Assembly: GCA_934631985.1 (NCBI GenBank)
Contig: CAKTYE010000002.1
Location: forward strand, 33,880-97,879
Source: an uncultured Clostridia bacterium
GTDB lineage: Bacteria > Bacillota > Clostridia > Christensenellales > Aristaeellaceae
DNA: 64,000 nt
Direction: 5' to 3'
The notes beneath the pieces were generated by a model. It had not been told where the DNA came from. It saw only the letters and a list, made by a program, of their open reading frames with translations, and did no database searches. The translations under genes and the position numbers were made by a program. The number at the start of each line of letters is the position of its first letter. Position 1 is the first letter of the stretch. This document shows, in pieces, positions 1 through 8,825 of the stretch.

Positions 1-2
1 AT

Positions 3-764
3 ACCTATCGTTGTCAGCATGCCGTTGGAAAAGATGAAGACTATGTGCGCGCCGCGCTGGACGCGGGCTTTGATACGCTTGGCTTTGCTGACCATGCACC
101 CTGGCCTTACAGTTCCGGGTACGTCAGCAATATCCGTATGTCCATGAGCGAGCTCCCCGGATATGTGGCCTCGCTGCGCGCACTGCGGGAAAAGTATCAG
201 GGACAGCTTGACATTCATATTGGCCTGGAAAGCGAATATTTTCCCCGCTATAAGGATCATCTGCACCGGCTGCTGGACAGCGGCAACGTAGAGTATCTGA
301 TCCTTGGCGCACATTATACGGACAGTGATGAATGTACCCCCTATGCGCCGCCGCTGTGTACAACCGCAGACGGCGTAAAGCGTTATGTCGATAACTGCGT
401 TGCCGCCATGGAAACAGGGCTGTTCCGTTACATCGCGCACCCTGATCTGTACCTCTATCCCCGCGCCGATGCGCAGTTTGATGCCGTGTGTCAGGATGCC
501 GCACGGGATATTTGCCTGACGGCGAAGGTACACAATATGCCCATCGAATACAACCTGCAGGGGCTTTCCTGTGAGCTGAAAGGCGAAAGCCGCGGCTATC
601 CCAGCCATGCGTTCTGGGAATATGTCAAGCCGTATGCCGGCGACGTCATTATCGGCGTGGACGCGCATGATCCCGCGCATCTCACCAACACGGTCACCTG
701 GAACGAGGCCGAAAAGCGTCTGCATGCCATGGGCTACACGCCCTTGGAGTCGCTTACCCTCTAA
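3..764 (+). CDS. hisK: histidinol-phosphatase, PHP family (5' end outside window)
   Basis: PHP-superfamily phosphatase that hydrolyses L-histidinol phosphate to histidinol in histidine biosynthesis. The frame is open from base 3, so the start lies before the window; the first visible residues, TYRCQH, correspond to the N-terminal metal-binding strand of the family. Later histidines and aspartates in GFADHAPW, LGAHY, IAHPDL and GVDAHDP are the expected metal ligands. 253 residues are visible against about 260-270 for the family, so only a few codons are missing. A GTG at 45 lies inside the conserved domain and is not the start. pepF follows after 30 bases on the same strand. Confidence 0.88.
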   Translation, partial: TYRCQHAVGKDEDYVRAALDAGFDTLGFADHAPWPYSSGYVSNIRMSMSELPGYVASLRALREKYQGQLDIHIGLESEYFPRYKDHLHRLLDSGNVEYLILGAHYTDSDECTPYAPPLCTTADGVKRYVDNCVAAMETGLFRYIAHPDLYLYPRADAQFDAVCQDAARDICLTAKVHNMPIEYNLQGLSCELKGESRGYPSHAFWEYVKPYAGDVIIGVDAHDPAHLTNTVTWNEAEKRLHAMGYTPLESLTL

Positions 765-794
765 AAGAACATTGCTGAAAGGGAGGAACACATC

Positions 795-2552
795 ATGAAT
801 TGGGATTGGGATCTTTCTTATCTTTATCAGAGCTTTGAGGATCCGTCCTTTGCCGCAGACCTTGCAGCGCTTCCTGAGCTGAATGCCCAGCTTGCCGAAG
901 CCATCAAGACCGAGCTGCCTGCAAAAGAAAAGCTGGAAAAGCTGGTCAAGCTGGATAATACCCTGTCCAGCAAGCTGGATCGACTGTTCAGCTATTGCCA
1001 GCTGACACTTTCAGTGGATGCGACGAACACCACTGCCGGGCAGTATCTGGACAAGCTGGAAATGCTTTTTAACGACGTGAACCTCACCGAGAGCGCCATG
1101 ACGCGCTATATTGGCAGCGTTGAGCATCTGGATGAGGTCATTGCTTCCTCCCCCATCCTGACGAAAATCGGCTTTTCCCTGCGCGAGGATGCCAAGAGCG
1201 CACACCATCTGATTCCCGAAAACGTTGAGCCATGGATTCTGAAAATGCAGCTGAGCGGCGGCAATGCCTTTGCACAGCTGCGCGACAAGCTGGATGCCAC
1301 CCATCTGGTGGATTACCGCGGCGAGGAGCTGCCTCTGTCTGCGGTGCGCGGCATGGCCTATGATCCCGACCCTGCCGTCCGCAAGGAAGCCTATGAGGCG
1401 GAAATCGCTTCCTACAAGAAAATGGAGCTTCCCATGTCCTTCTGCCTGAATTCCATTAAGATGGAGGCTCGTACCCTTGCGGAAGCAGAGGGCTATGACA
1501 GTGTGCTGGACATGACGCTGGATCACAGCCGCATGGATCGTGAAACGCTGGATGCCATGTGGACTGCCATTGTCGAGTATCTTCCCCATTTCCGCCGTTA
1601 TCTGCGCGCAAAGGCAGCTTACCTGGGTCATAAGGACGGTTTGCCCTTCTACGACCTGTTTGCCCCTGTTGGCAAGGCGGGAAAGACCTATACCGTTGAG
1701 GAAGCCCGCGCCAAGCTGGTAAGCGAAATGAGTAAATTTACTCCTGCCATGGGTGAATTTATTGATCAAGCCTTTGAAAACCGCTGGATCGATATGTTCC
1801 CCAAGGCCGGAAAGACAGGCGGCGCATTCTGCTCCAGCCAGCATTTTGCCAATCGCTCCAGCATTCTGACAAACTTCCAGGGCAGCTTCTCCGATGTCAG
1901 CACCCTGGCGCATGAGTTGGGCCATGCCTGGCACGCCCGTCAGATGGAAGGACTTCCGTTTGAGCTGACACACGAACCCATGCCGCTGGCAGAAACCGCT
2001 TCCATCTTTAACGAGACCATGCTCAGCCACCTTGTGCTGCGTGAAGCCGCGCCGGAAGCGCAGTTCTCGCTGCTGGAAAGCAGCCTGATGGAGGCAACAC
2101 AGACGGTTGTGGACATCTACAGCCGGTATCTGTTTGAGTCTGAAGTGGTCGATACCCGCGCCGACCATAGCATGAGCGTTGCAGAGCTGAAGGATGCCAT
2201 GCTGCGCGCACAGGAGGCTTCTTACGGAGATGGCCTGGACAAGAATGTCCGTCATCCCTATATGTGGGCCTGCAAGAGCCACTATTATTCTACCGGGCTG
2301 AACTTCTACAACTTCCCCTATGCCTTCGGCCTGCTGTTCGGCAAGGGCGTTTTTGCGCAGTATCTGCAAAAGGGCGATGCCTTTGTGCCTGTGTATAATC
2401 AGCTTCTGCGTTCCTGCGGCAGCGATACGGTAGCCAATGTGGCGGCAAGTGTGGGCATCAATGTGCATAGCGTGGATTTCTGGCGTTCCTCGCTGGAGCT
2501 AATCCGTCAGGATATTGATACCTTCTGCGCGCTTTGTGAGCAAATGAAGTGA
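795..2552 (+). CDS. pepF: oligoendopeptidase F, M3 metallopeptidase
   Basis: 585-residue zinc peptidase of family M3 that degrades short peptides in the cytosol. The motif TLAHELGHAWH carries the HExxH zinc site near residue 375, with the third ligand expected in the following helix (MPLAETASIFNE). The N-terminal half is the helical PepF region. There is no signal peptide, and length is normal for PepF. ATG at 795 is chosen because a GGGAGG site lies about 9 bases upstream. It is probably cotranscribed with the phosphatase before it and the Hpt gene after it, ending at the hairpin near 3,000. Confidence 0.93.
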   Translation: MNWDWDLSYLYQSFEDPSFAADLAALPELNAQLAEAIKTELPAKEKLEKLVKLDNTLSSKLDRLFSYCQLTLSVDATNTTAGQYLDKLEMLFNDVNLTESAMTRYIGSVEHLDEVIASSPILTKIGFSLREDAKSAHHLIPENVEPWILKMQLSGGNAFAQLRDKLDATHLVDYRGEELPLSAVRGMAYDPDPAVRKEAYEAEIASYKKMELPMSFCLNSIKMEARTLAEAEGYDSVLDMTLDHSRMDRETLDAMWTAIVEYLPHFRRYLRAKAAYLGHKDGLPFYDLFAPVGKAGKTYTVEEARAKLVSEMSKFTPAMGEFIDQAFENRWIDMFPKAGKTGGAFCSSQHFANRSSILTNFQGSFSDVSTLAHELGHAWHARQMEGLPFELTHEPMPLAETASIFNETMLSHLVLREAAPEAQFSLLESSLMEATQTVVDIYSRYLFESEVVDTRADHSMSVAELKDAMLRAQEASYGDGLDKNVRHPYMWACKSHYYSTGLNFYNFPYAFGLLFGKGVFAQYLQKGDAFVPVYNQLLRSCGSDTVANVAASVGINVHSVDFWRSSLELIRQDIDTFCALCEQMK

Positions 2553-2612
2553 AGTATTTCCCGGATTTAGGGTGTGCTTCTAAATTTCCCAGGAAAAGCG
2601 AGGTGGATTCGC

Positions 2613-2969
2613 ATGACCCTGCAAGCATTCTACCAAACGATCCATGGCAATTATGACGAGCCTATGAGCCGCCTGCACAAAGAGCCGTTTCTGCTGAAAT
2701 ATGTCAAGCTCTATGCTCAGGACACCACCTACCAGGAGCTGCTGAATGCGGTTGCCGCACAGGATTGGATGGAAGCGTTTCGCGCCGCTCATTCCCTGCG
2801 CGGCATCGCAGAGGCTCTTGGCCTGACCCCGCTCTATGAAACTACCCGCGATTTGACGGAAGCCCTGCGCGGTGACCGTCCGCTGACAGATGAGCGTCTG
2901 CTGCAGGCCGTGACTTCTGTACAGGAGAGCATCCTTGCCGCTCTGGCGGAGTTGGATGCGGAAGACTGA
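2613..2969 (+). CDS. Hpt (histidine phosphotransfer) domain protein
   Basis: 118-residue single-domain protein. AHSLRGIAEALGL near residue 50 matches the Hpt phosphorylation motif (HxxKG-like, here H-S-L-R-G), where the His accepts a phosphoryl group from a response regulator or hybrid kinase. The rest is predicted helical, as in a four-helix Hpt bundle. ATG 2613 is preferred over GTG 2574 because GCGAGGTG lies 8 bases before it. No kinase or response regulator is present in the window, so its partner is unknown. A strong terminator follows directly. Confidence 0.75.
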   Translation: MTLQAFYQTIHGNYDEPMSRLHKEPFLLKYVKLYAQDTTYQELLNAVAAQDWMEAFRAAHSLRGIAEALGLTPLYETTRDLTEALRGDRPLTDERLLQAVTSVQESILAALAELDAED

Positions 2970-2985
2970 TTTTTTCCTCATATGT

Positions 2986-3033
2986 AAAGCGCCCCGATGC
3001 ACGGCATATGCCGCAAGCATCGGGGCGCTTTCT
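2986..3033. terminator. bidirectional rho-independent terminator
   Basis: A perfect 15-base inverted repeat, AAAGCGCCCCGATGC at 2986-3000 and its complement at 3017-3031, with a 16-base loop. It has A/T-rich flanks on both sides. It sits between the convergent Hpt gene and the gene ending at 3050, so it likely serves both strands. Confidence 0.88.
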
Positions 3034-3049
3034 TATATATCTTCCTGAT

Positions 3050-4144
3050 TTAGCCTTGGGACTCTGCAACATCCTTGCTGACATAGTTCAGCATCAGCGT
3101 TTGCTCCTCCGGCTCCCAAACATAGGCTGCGCCGATCGCGTTTTCCAGAACCGCCGCACGCAGCAGCACCGTTCCATCTTCTGTGCAGCGCACGTCACCC
3201 GCTGCCAACGAAACAGCTTCACCGTCTACAAGCAGCTCGGCCTGCGCAACATCGTTTCCATCATCCAGGCTCAGCGTCAGCTCCATGGTGTAGCCATCTG
3301 CCGACAAATGATAGGTATGCTCCTTTGTCTCATCCGGAGTCCAGCTCCAATTGTCCAGGCATTCCGCCAGCATAGCAATGTCCACCAGCGGCTCCTCCTC
3401 GGCATCTGTATACACAGGCAGAATCTGATCTACCGTCACGCCGTCCACCGTAATCAGCGTATGCAGCGCTTCACCACTGCCGTTGACAACCATCTTACTG
3501 TTCGGCTGAAGCGTAAGTGCATTGTTTGCTGCCATGGGCGCTACATGTGTAGGCGCAGGCGTGTCCGTCACAGTTGCCAGCGTCCCAACGGTCTGCTGCG
3601 CATCTGTGTCTGTGGGAAGCGGTTCAGCCGTCTGCGTGGCCTCAGGCGTAGACGTTGCTTCCGGGGTAGGCGTTACAGCAGCAACAACCGTTTCGCTCTC
3701 AAACAGCACTGTCTGCGTCACAGCGCCTGCCTGACCATCCTGCTGCAAGCCGTTGTAATACTGGAAGCGCTGCACGGCGCGGCGAGTCTGGTTACCATAT
3801 ACGCCATCTGCCTCTCCCGTCAAATAGCCCAGCTCGATCAAGCGTTCCTGTACCTTTTTCACACGGTCGCCCTTTGAACCCTGCTTCAGCAGACGGTAGG
3901 ACGGGTTTGGCGACATGGTGGGCGCAGGCGCAGGGGTCAGCGTCGGCACAGGCGTAGGCGTTATGGTCGCAGCAACCTCAGGCGTTACTACCACAACATC
4001 CGTGGGCGCTTCCGTCGTGACGATCTCTGTTAAGGCAGAGGGCGCTGGAGTCGCAGGCTCCGTTGGCGCAGGCGTAGGCGCACCCTGCACAGAGGTCGCA
4101 AAGGTCAGCGTCATGTAGAGCATCAGGGTTTTCAGCAAATCCAT
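3050..4144 (-). CDS. secreted peptidoglycan-binding (PGBD1) protein with Pro/Thr linkers
   Basis: 364-residue exported protein. An N-terminal hydrophobic segment (residues 1-21, ending near VQGA) looks like a signal peptide. A Pro/Thr/Ala-rich linker follows, then a peptidoglycan-binding type 1 domain around residues 85-140 (LKQGSKGDRVKKVQERL, LGYLTGEADGVYG, RAVQRFQ). After a second Thr/Pro linker, the C-terminal 140 residues resemble the copper-amine-oxidase-N-like beta domain often found in secreted clostridial proteins; this is less certain. GGAAGGAG precedes the ATG. It is last of three minus-strand genes and is followed by the terminator at 2986-3033. No catalytic site is visible, so a wall-binding role is inferred. 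Confidence 0.72.
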   Translation of the reverse strand: MDLLKTLMLYMTLTFATSVQGAPTPAPTEPATPAPSALTEIVTTEAPTDVVVVTPEVAATITPTPVPTLTPAPAPTMSPNPSYRLLKQGSKGDRVKKVQERLIELGYLTGEADGVYGNQTRRAVQRFQYYNGLQQDGQAGAVTQTVLFESETVVAAVTPTPEATSTPEATQTAEPLPTDTDAQQTVGTLATVTDTPAPTHVAPMAANNALTLQPNSKMVVNGSGEALHTLITVDGVTVDQILPVYTDAEEEPLVDIAMLAECLDNWSWTPDETKEHTYHLSADGYTMELTLSLDDGNDVAQAELLVDGEAVSLAAGDVRCTEDGTVLLRAAVLENAIGAAYVWEPEEQTLMLNYVSKDVAESQG

Positions 4145-4169
4145 CGTTATTTCTCCTTCCTTGTGGGCC

Positions 4170-4874
4170 TCACAGGTGCAGCTTACGCTTTAATTCACTG
4201 TTTAGGGCGCGATTGCGGTGAATGACCATCAGCATGGCGGCAATGATCCCGCAGGGGATCATCACAAAGGGCGACCAGGTGACCCGCACCTGGCTTGTGA
4301 GCGTTACGGTGATCAGCAGGTCCGTGGTCAATGCAACCACGCAGACCAGCAAAAGCGCCACTGCCGCGATGCCCAGTCCACGCAGAATATGCTGATGTAT
4401 GCTGGCAGCCATTGCAAGCAGCATCACCCCCAGCAGCAACAGCACCGGGAATACCACCGTGCGAAACCACATTCCCCCGCTCATGGCCTCGACCATCCAA
4501 AGGTACAGGCAGAGGGCCGTATCATCCACCACCACCGACCAGAAGAACGGATTCTTCCGGCACATGACCGGCGGCAGAACCGCCAGGAAGATCATGCCGA
4601 ACGCACCCATCGGATAAGGCGACCAGGTGCAGCACCCATTCGCCAACAGATCAATAAACAGGCAGATCAGCGCAGGCACTGCCAACAATATCGCCGCCAA
4701 GGCCAGTGTTGTGCCGGGATTGATGTCGAGCCGCTGCTCGCGCACCCGTATCGGGAATTCCTTGGGTGCCGTTGGATCATAAGGTGTAACCGGGTCCACC
4801 ACCGGGGTATTGCACAGCGGACAGCGAGCCTCGGACGGCGCCAGCTTCACGCCGCAATGGACACAATAGGACAT
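4170..4874 (-). CDS. zinc-ribbon membrane protein, DUF6320-like
   Basis: 234-residue protein. It begins with a CxxC...CxxC zinc ribbon (YCVHCG, CPLCN, residues 4-21) followed by a short polar segment and about six or seven hydrophobic segments. I recognise the overall pattern as DUF6320; the function is not known. It lies 6 bases after the acyltransferase gene and 25 bases before the peptidoglycan-binding gene, so the three form an operon. The pairing with an acyltransferase suggests a membrane step in modifying a lipid or surface compound, which is inference only. Confidence 0.68.
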   Translation of the reverse strand: MSYCVHCGVKLAPSEARCPLCNTPVVDPVTPYDPTAPKEFPIRVREQRLDINPGTTLALAAILLAVPALICLFIDLLANGCCTWSPYPMGAFGMIFLAVLPPVMCRKNPFFWSVVVDDTALCLYLWMVEAMSGGMWFRTVVFPVLLLLGVMLLAMAASIHQHILRGLGIAAVALLLVCVVALTTDLLITVTLTSQVRVTWSPFVMIPCGIIAAMLMVIHRNRALNSELKRKLHL

Positions 4875-4880
4875 GGCTTT

Positions 4881-6167
4881 TCACTCCTGATTGCTAGATA
4901 CACGCACGGGGATCCCATGCTCCACCAGAAAGCACAGCACGTTGCGCTCAAAATCCGCTTCCACAATGTCGCGGGTAAACGTCAGGCAAAGGTTGTCATC
5001 CAGGCTGACCGCCGCGCAATTGCTGCGATAAGAGCTGGATGCGCTCAGCATCATCTCTGCGCGCTCCACCTGCTCCCGCATGGCGGCAGGCAGCTTGATC
5101 GGCCCAACGTTCGTCAGCGTTGTGGTGAACAGCCGCTCCCCTACACGATGATAAACGAATGACAGCACAAAATTCTTCAATGGCAATGGACACAACCGCA
5201 CCAGCAGATTCCGCTCGGAAGCGACATTGGTCGCAATGCCTGAAAAAAGGAACTTCGGGTTCATCCAGTAGCGCAGCGCATGATGAATCAGCTGCACGGT
5301 TTCCTCAAAGGTGTAGTGCCCCAACTTTGGATCAATGCCTACATTGACATAGAATGCAAAATTGCGCACCGTTCTTGTGTCAATAAATTTGCGCATATTG
5401 ACAGGCACGGAGACCTTCACCGGCATACGGCGCTGACGATTTCCTGCCTGCTGCGTCTGCCACAATGTGTAGATCATCACGGCCGTCAGGTATTCTGTGA
5501 TAGTCGCGCCATACTGGGCAGCCTGCGCCTTCACAGCCTTTACTGATACTTCCGCCAGAATAACATGCAGCGTGTGCGGCGGTTCCGGCGTACCGGGCAT
5601 CTGATAAGCCGCGTCTTCCTTTCGGCTGGCATGAACGCCGTCCAGCGGGATCCGCCGATAAGCGTCCTCGGTTTCATCCGGCGCAGGCATTTCCTGCGGA
5701 TCCAGCACCCCCGCTTCACAGGGAATAGGAATGCCGCACAGCCGTAAATACTGCGCGACGACCGCCTTCAAAAAGATCAGTCCGCCTGTACCGTCCGCCA
5801 GTGCATGGAACATCTCCAGCGAGATGCGGCGCTGACCATACTTGACCCGAAAAAGATAGCCGCTGTTTTCCCCAAACCGAAGGGGTGGGCAGGGATGCCC
5901 TATATCCTCTGCCACCTGAAAATGCGCCTCCAGCGTTTCCAGATAATACCAGAAAAGCCCCTTTCTCAGGCGTACACGAAAGGCAGGAAAGCGCGGCAGC
6001 ACCTGATTGACCGCCGTTTCCAGCTTTTCCGCGCAAACAGGCTCCTTCATCACGAAGGAAAGACGAAACATGCTTGTCCACTGCGCGCTGGCAATGGCAG
6101 GATAGAGCTTCGCGGCGTTATCCAGACGAAACCATGGACGCGGGCCATGCTGCGTTTTTGGGGCCAC
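4881..6167 (-). CDS. condensation-domain-like / alcohol O-acyltransferase family protein
   Basis: 428-residue protein of the CoA-dependent acyltransferase superfamily (alcohol acetyltransferase, PapA and NRPS condensation folds). The HxxxDG motif is visible as MFHALADGTGG near residue 135, where the His is the expected catalytic base. The substrate cannot be told from sequence. Translation probably starts at GTG 6167, with AGGAGG 9 bases upstream; an ATG nearer to the site is in another frame. Transcription probably starts from the extended -10 at 6193-6201. The divergent neighbour is an esterase, so an acylation/deacylation pair is possible. Confidence 0.7.
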   Translation of the reverse strand: MAPKTQHGPRPWFRLDNAAKLYPAIASAQWTSMFRLSFVMKEPVCAEKLETAVNQVLPRFPAFRVRLRKGLFWYYLETLEAHFQVAEDIGHPCPPLRFGENSGYLFRVKYGQRRISLEMFHALADGTGGLIFLKAVVAQYLRLCGIPIPCEAGVLDPQEMPAPDETEDAYRRIPLDGVHASRKEDAAYQMPGTPEPPHTLHVILAEVSVKAVKAQAAQYGATITEYLTAVMIYTLWQTQQAGNRQRRMPVKVSVPVNMRKFIDTRTVRNFAFYVNVGIDPKLGHYTFEETVQLIHHALRYWMNPKFLFSGIATNVASERNLLVRLCPLPLKNFVLSFVYHRVGERLFTTTLTNVGPIKLPAAMREQVERAEMMLSASSSYRSNCAAVSLDDNLCLTFTRDIVEADFERNVLCFLVEHGIPVRVSSNQE

Positions 6168-6192
6168 GAACCATCACCTCCTGCATTTTTGT

Positions 6193-6201
6193 ATTATAGC
6201 A
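6193..6201 (-). promoter_or_regulatory. extended -10 promoter of acyltransferase operon
   Basis: Reads TGCTATAAT on the minus strand, an extended -10. No good -35 hexamer lies 16-18 bases upstream. It is placed 26 bases ahead of the GTG start at 6167. Confidence 0.6.
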
Positions 6202-6251
6202 TAAACCCCTTCATTTTGCACGGAAAATTCCCGAAAGCGCATCGGCAGTTC

Positions 6252-6280
6252 TTGACCCTCCGGAAACAAGCGTGTACAAT
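6252..6280 (+). promoter_or_regulatory. sigma-A promoter of esterase/sdaA operon
   Basis: TTGACC at 6252-6257 and TACAAT at 6275-6280 are separated by 17 bases. The start codon of the esterase follows 30 bases downstream, with AAGGAG in between. Confidence 0.75.
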
Positions 6281-6310
6281 GATACCATCTGAAAGAAGGA
6301 GTGAGACGCT

Positions 6311-7255
6311 TTGCCCAGCTTGAAAAGCAAACTGGTTCTCGGCACGCTTCGGACGGGAAAAGGCTTCTTTTCGCGCATCGGCGATTCGCTTATGCAATCC
6401 GTCCATCTGCCGGATCATGTTATTTCTGAGCTGCCGCTTGGGGGCCTGCGCAGCGAGTCCCTGCCCGTGCCGGGTATCCCCGCCTTGATGCTTACCCCTG
6501 AGGGCGATTATGCGGAGGATCGGCTTATTCTGCACTGCCATGGCGGTGCTTATGTTTCCGGGCGGCTCGTGCAAGCAAAGGCCATTGCAGCGCTGGTGTG
6601 CGGTGCGGCGCATATTCGTACCGTGACCTTTGCCTATCGCCTTGCGCCTGAATATCCCTACCCTGCTGCGGTAGAGGATGCGCTGACTGTATGGGATACC
6701 CTGATGGCGCAGGGATTTGCTCCAGAAAAGATCACGCTTGTAGGTGAAAGCGCAGGCGGCAATTTATGCCTTGCCCTTTGTCAACGTCTGCGCACACAGG
6801 GACGAAAGCTCCCTGCGGGGCTGGCGCTCTTATCCCCCTGGGCCGATTTACAGCAAACCGGCCCCAGCTATGAAGCCTTAAAGGATGTAGACGCTACACT
6901 GTCTGCGCCGGGACTGATGCAAAGCGCATTGGATTATGCAGGCGGCAATGCAGCATTACTGAAGTCTCCCATGCTTTCCCCCGTGCTGGCAGATTTCACA
7001 GGCTTCCCGCCCACGCAGATCCACGTTGGTACCGCCGAACTGCTGCTCAGCGACTCCGAGCTGCTGTCCGAGGCCATGCGCCGCGATGGCGCTGCGGTGC
7101 AGCTGATCCGCTGGGCGGGCATGTGCCATGTATTCCAAATGTTTGGCTTCCCGGAGAGCAGAGAATCACTGCGCCAGGTCGGCTGTTTTCTCCGGGAACG
7201 TCTGCAAATGTGTGAGCTGGCAGCAGAAAGGTCGGAAGCGCATGGATCTATTTGA
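6311..7255 (+). CDS. alpha/beta hydrolase, hormone-sensitive-lipase-type esterase
   Basis: 314-residue cytosolic hydrolase of esterase family IV. HCHGGAYVSG is the HGG oxyanion-hole motif near residue 77, and GESAGGNLCL holds the nucleophile Ser near residue 147. A catalytic Asp is likely in the STAELLLSD-type region and His in WAGMCHVFQ near the C-terminus. It starts at TTG 6311, 8 bases or so after GAAGGAGTG. Its last 14 bases overlap sdaAB. Ester substrate unknown; the divergent acyltransferase gene suggests they act on related compounds, which is inference. Confidence 0.82.
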   Translation: MPSLKSKLVLGTLRTGKGFFSRIGDSLMQSVHLPDHVISELPLGGLRSESLPVPGIPALMLTPEGDYAEDRLILHCHGGAYVSGRLVQAKAIAALVCGAAHIRTVTFAYRLAPEYPYPAAVEDALTVWDTLMAQGFAPEKITLVGESAGGNLCLALCQRLRTQGRKLPAGLALLSPWADLQQTGPSYEALKDVDATLSAPGLMQSALDYAGGNAALLKSPMLSPVLADFTGFPPTQIHVGTAELLLSDSELLSEAMRRDGAAVQLIRWAGMCHVFQMFGFPESRESLRQVGCFLRERLQMCELAAERSEAHGSI

Positions 7256-7907
7256 TATTATCGGTCCTGTCATGATTGGCCCCAGCAGCTCCCACACGGC
7301 TGGCGCGGCGCGCATTGGCTTGACCGCTCGTCTGCTGCTGGGGCAGCCGCCTGTGACTGCAAGGATCGGCTTTCACGGCTCTTTTTCCAAAACATGGAAA
7401 GGCCATGGAACAGATCGTGCCATCGTTGGCGGACTGCTTGGCATGGCTGTGGATGATCCCCGCCTGCGTGATTCACTGGCGTTAGCTCAACAGGAAGGGT
7501 TGGAGCTGCACTTTGAGACGATCACACTGCGTGGTGTGCACCCGAATACGGTGCAATTGACGCTGCAGGGCCGAAACGGCGCACAACTGGAGCTGGAAGC
7601 TGCTTCCGTGGGCGGCGGCAATATCGACATCACGCGCCTGGGCGGCATGAACGTGGACTTTTCCGGCAAGGAAAATACGCTCATTATTCATCATCGGGAT
7701 ACCCCGGGCATGATCGCGCGCGTGACCAGCTGCCTTGCCAGTCAACAGGTGAACATTGCCACCATGCAGGTCTTTCGGCGCCATGCAGGCGCTGAAGCCG
7801 TCATGGTGCTGGAGCTGGACAGCCCGCTAACCTGCACCATGTTGGATGAGCTTCGCGCCATACATGGGATTCAGGATGCAACATTTCTGGCAAGGAGGGA
7901 GCCGTAA
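7242..7907 (+). CDS. sdaAB: L-serine dehydratase, iron-sulfur-dependent, beta subunit
   Basis: 221-residue small subunit of the oxygen-sensitive L-serine deaminase, which converts serine to pyruvate and ammonia. The IGPSSSHTAGA motif near residue 10 is diagnostic. The C-terminal third is an ACT regulatory domain (DTPGMIARVTSCLAS). The start is ATG 7242, the first residues being MDLFDIIGPV; an upstream in-frame GTG-type extension to 7128 would overlap the esterase deeply and lacks similarity. It overlaps the alpha gene by one base (TAATG), indicating translational coupling. Confidence 0.93.
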   Translation: MDLFDIIGPVMIGPSSSHTAGAARIGLTARLLLGQPPVTARIGFHGSFSKTWKGHGTDRAIVGGLLGMAVDDPRLRDSLALAQQEGLELHFETITLRGVHPNTVQLTLQGRNGAQLELEAASVGGGNIDITRLGGMNVDFSGKENTLIIHHRDTPGMIARVTSCLASQQVNIATMQVFRRHAGAEAVMVLELDSPLTCTMLDELRAIHGIQDATFLARREP

Positions 7908-8764
7908 TGGATCATACGCTGCAAGAATGGCTGCGTCTTGCCTCTGCCAGCGGAGATTGGGCCAAAGCCGCCATACAGGCGCAGCATGAAGAAACACGTC
8001 GTTCTCCTGAGGAGATTCGCACCGTCATGCGCAGTCACTGGCATGACATGCAGCAGGCTATTCAGACTGGCATGGATGCGCAGCTTCGCTCCGTCTCCGG
8101 GCTGAGCGGCGGACAGGCGGTCAAGCTGCTGGCACGGGTGCAAAGCAGCAAGGCGCTGTCCGGAACGCTGCTGGGAAAGGCGGAGGCCTACGCGCTTGCA
8201 ACTGCGGAAAGCAACGCCTGCATGGGCAAGATCGTCGCTGCACCTACTGCCGGAGCCTGCGGCATCCTTCCCGGCCTGCTGCAAGCCATGATGGAAGAAA
8301 AGCAGATCGACGAAGAAAAGCTTGTTGACGCGCTGTTTGTTGCTGCTGCGGTAGGTGAAGCTATCGCCTGTCAGGCAAGCATCTCCGGCGCAGAAGGCGG
8401 CTGCCAGGCGGAATGCGGCAGCGCGGCTTCCATGGCGGCGGCAGCCTTGGTCTATCTGGAGGGCGGCACTCCTGAGCAAAGCGCTTCTGCTGCGGCCTTC
8501 GCGCTGATGAACCTGCTGGGCCTTGTATGCGATCCTGTTGGCGGTCTGGTGGAGGTTCCCTGTGTTTACCGCAATGTGGGCGCTGTTGGCATCGCTATCA
8601 CCGCTGCGGAAATGGCACTGTCCGGCATCGTATGCCCCATTCAGCCGGACGAAGTAATCCTTGCCATGAAGGAGGTTGGCGATGCACTTCCTGCCTCCCT
8701 GCGTGAAACGGGTGAAGGTGGCTGTGCAGCATGCCCAAGTATCAAGTGTAAGCTGCACTTTTAA
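7907..8764 (+). CDS. sdaAA: L-serine dehydratase, iron-sulfur-dependent, alpha subunit
   Basis: 285-residue catalytic subunit carrying the [4Fe-4S] cluster. Conserved cysteines are visible in APTAGACGILPG, GGCQAECGS and LVCDPVGG/VPCVYRN. Length is normal. The last ten residues are unusual: the region that in relatives reads close to GGLAxTPTGK is GGCAACPSIKC here, adding three cysteines. The gene ends at a strong terminator. With sdaAB it allows serine to be used as carbon and energy source. Confidence 0.92.
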   Translation: MDHTLQEWLRLASASGDWAKAAIQAQHEETRRSPEEIRTVMRSHWHDMQQAIQTGMDAQLRSVSGLSGGQAVKLLARVQSSKALSGTLLGKAEAYALATAESNACMGKIVAAPTAGACGILPGLLQAMMEEKQIDEEKLVDALFVAAAVGEAIACQASISGAEGGCQAECGSAASMAAAALVYLEGGTPEQSASAAAFALMNLLGLVCDPVGGLVEVPCVYRNVGAVGIAITAAEMALSGIVCPIQPDEVILAMKEVGDALPASLRETGEGGCAACPSIKCKLHF

Positions 8765-8773
8765 TCAGAAAAG

Positions 8774-8816
8774 AAAAAGCGATTGGAACGAATTGAAACC
8801 GTTCCAATCGCTTTTT
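8774..8816. terminator. bidirectional rho-independent terminator
   Basis: Perfect 17-base inverted repeat AAAAAGCGATTGGAACG (8774-8790) and complement (8800-8816), loop of 9 bases, T or A tract on both sides. It separates the convergent sdaAA and engB genes. Confidence 0.95.
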
Positions 8817-8825
8817 AGGTACGCC

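Noticed and set aside
1011..2468. 485-codon open frame on the - strand opposite pepF
   Set aside because: Antisense to a clear M3 peptidase; no domain, no ribosome site.
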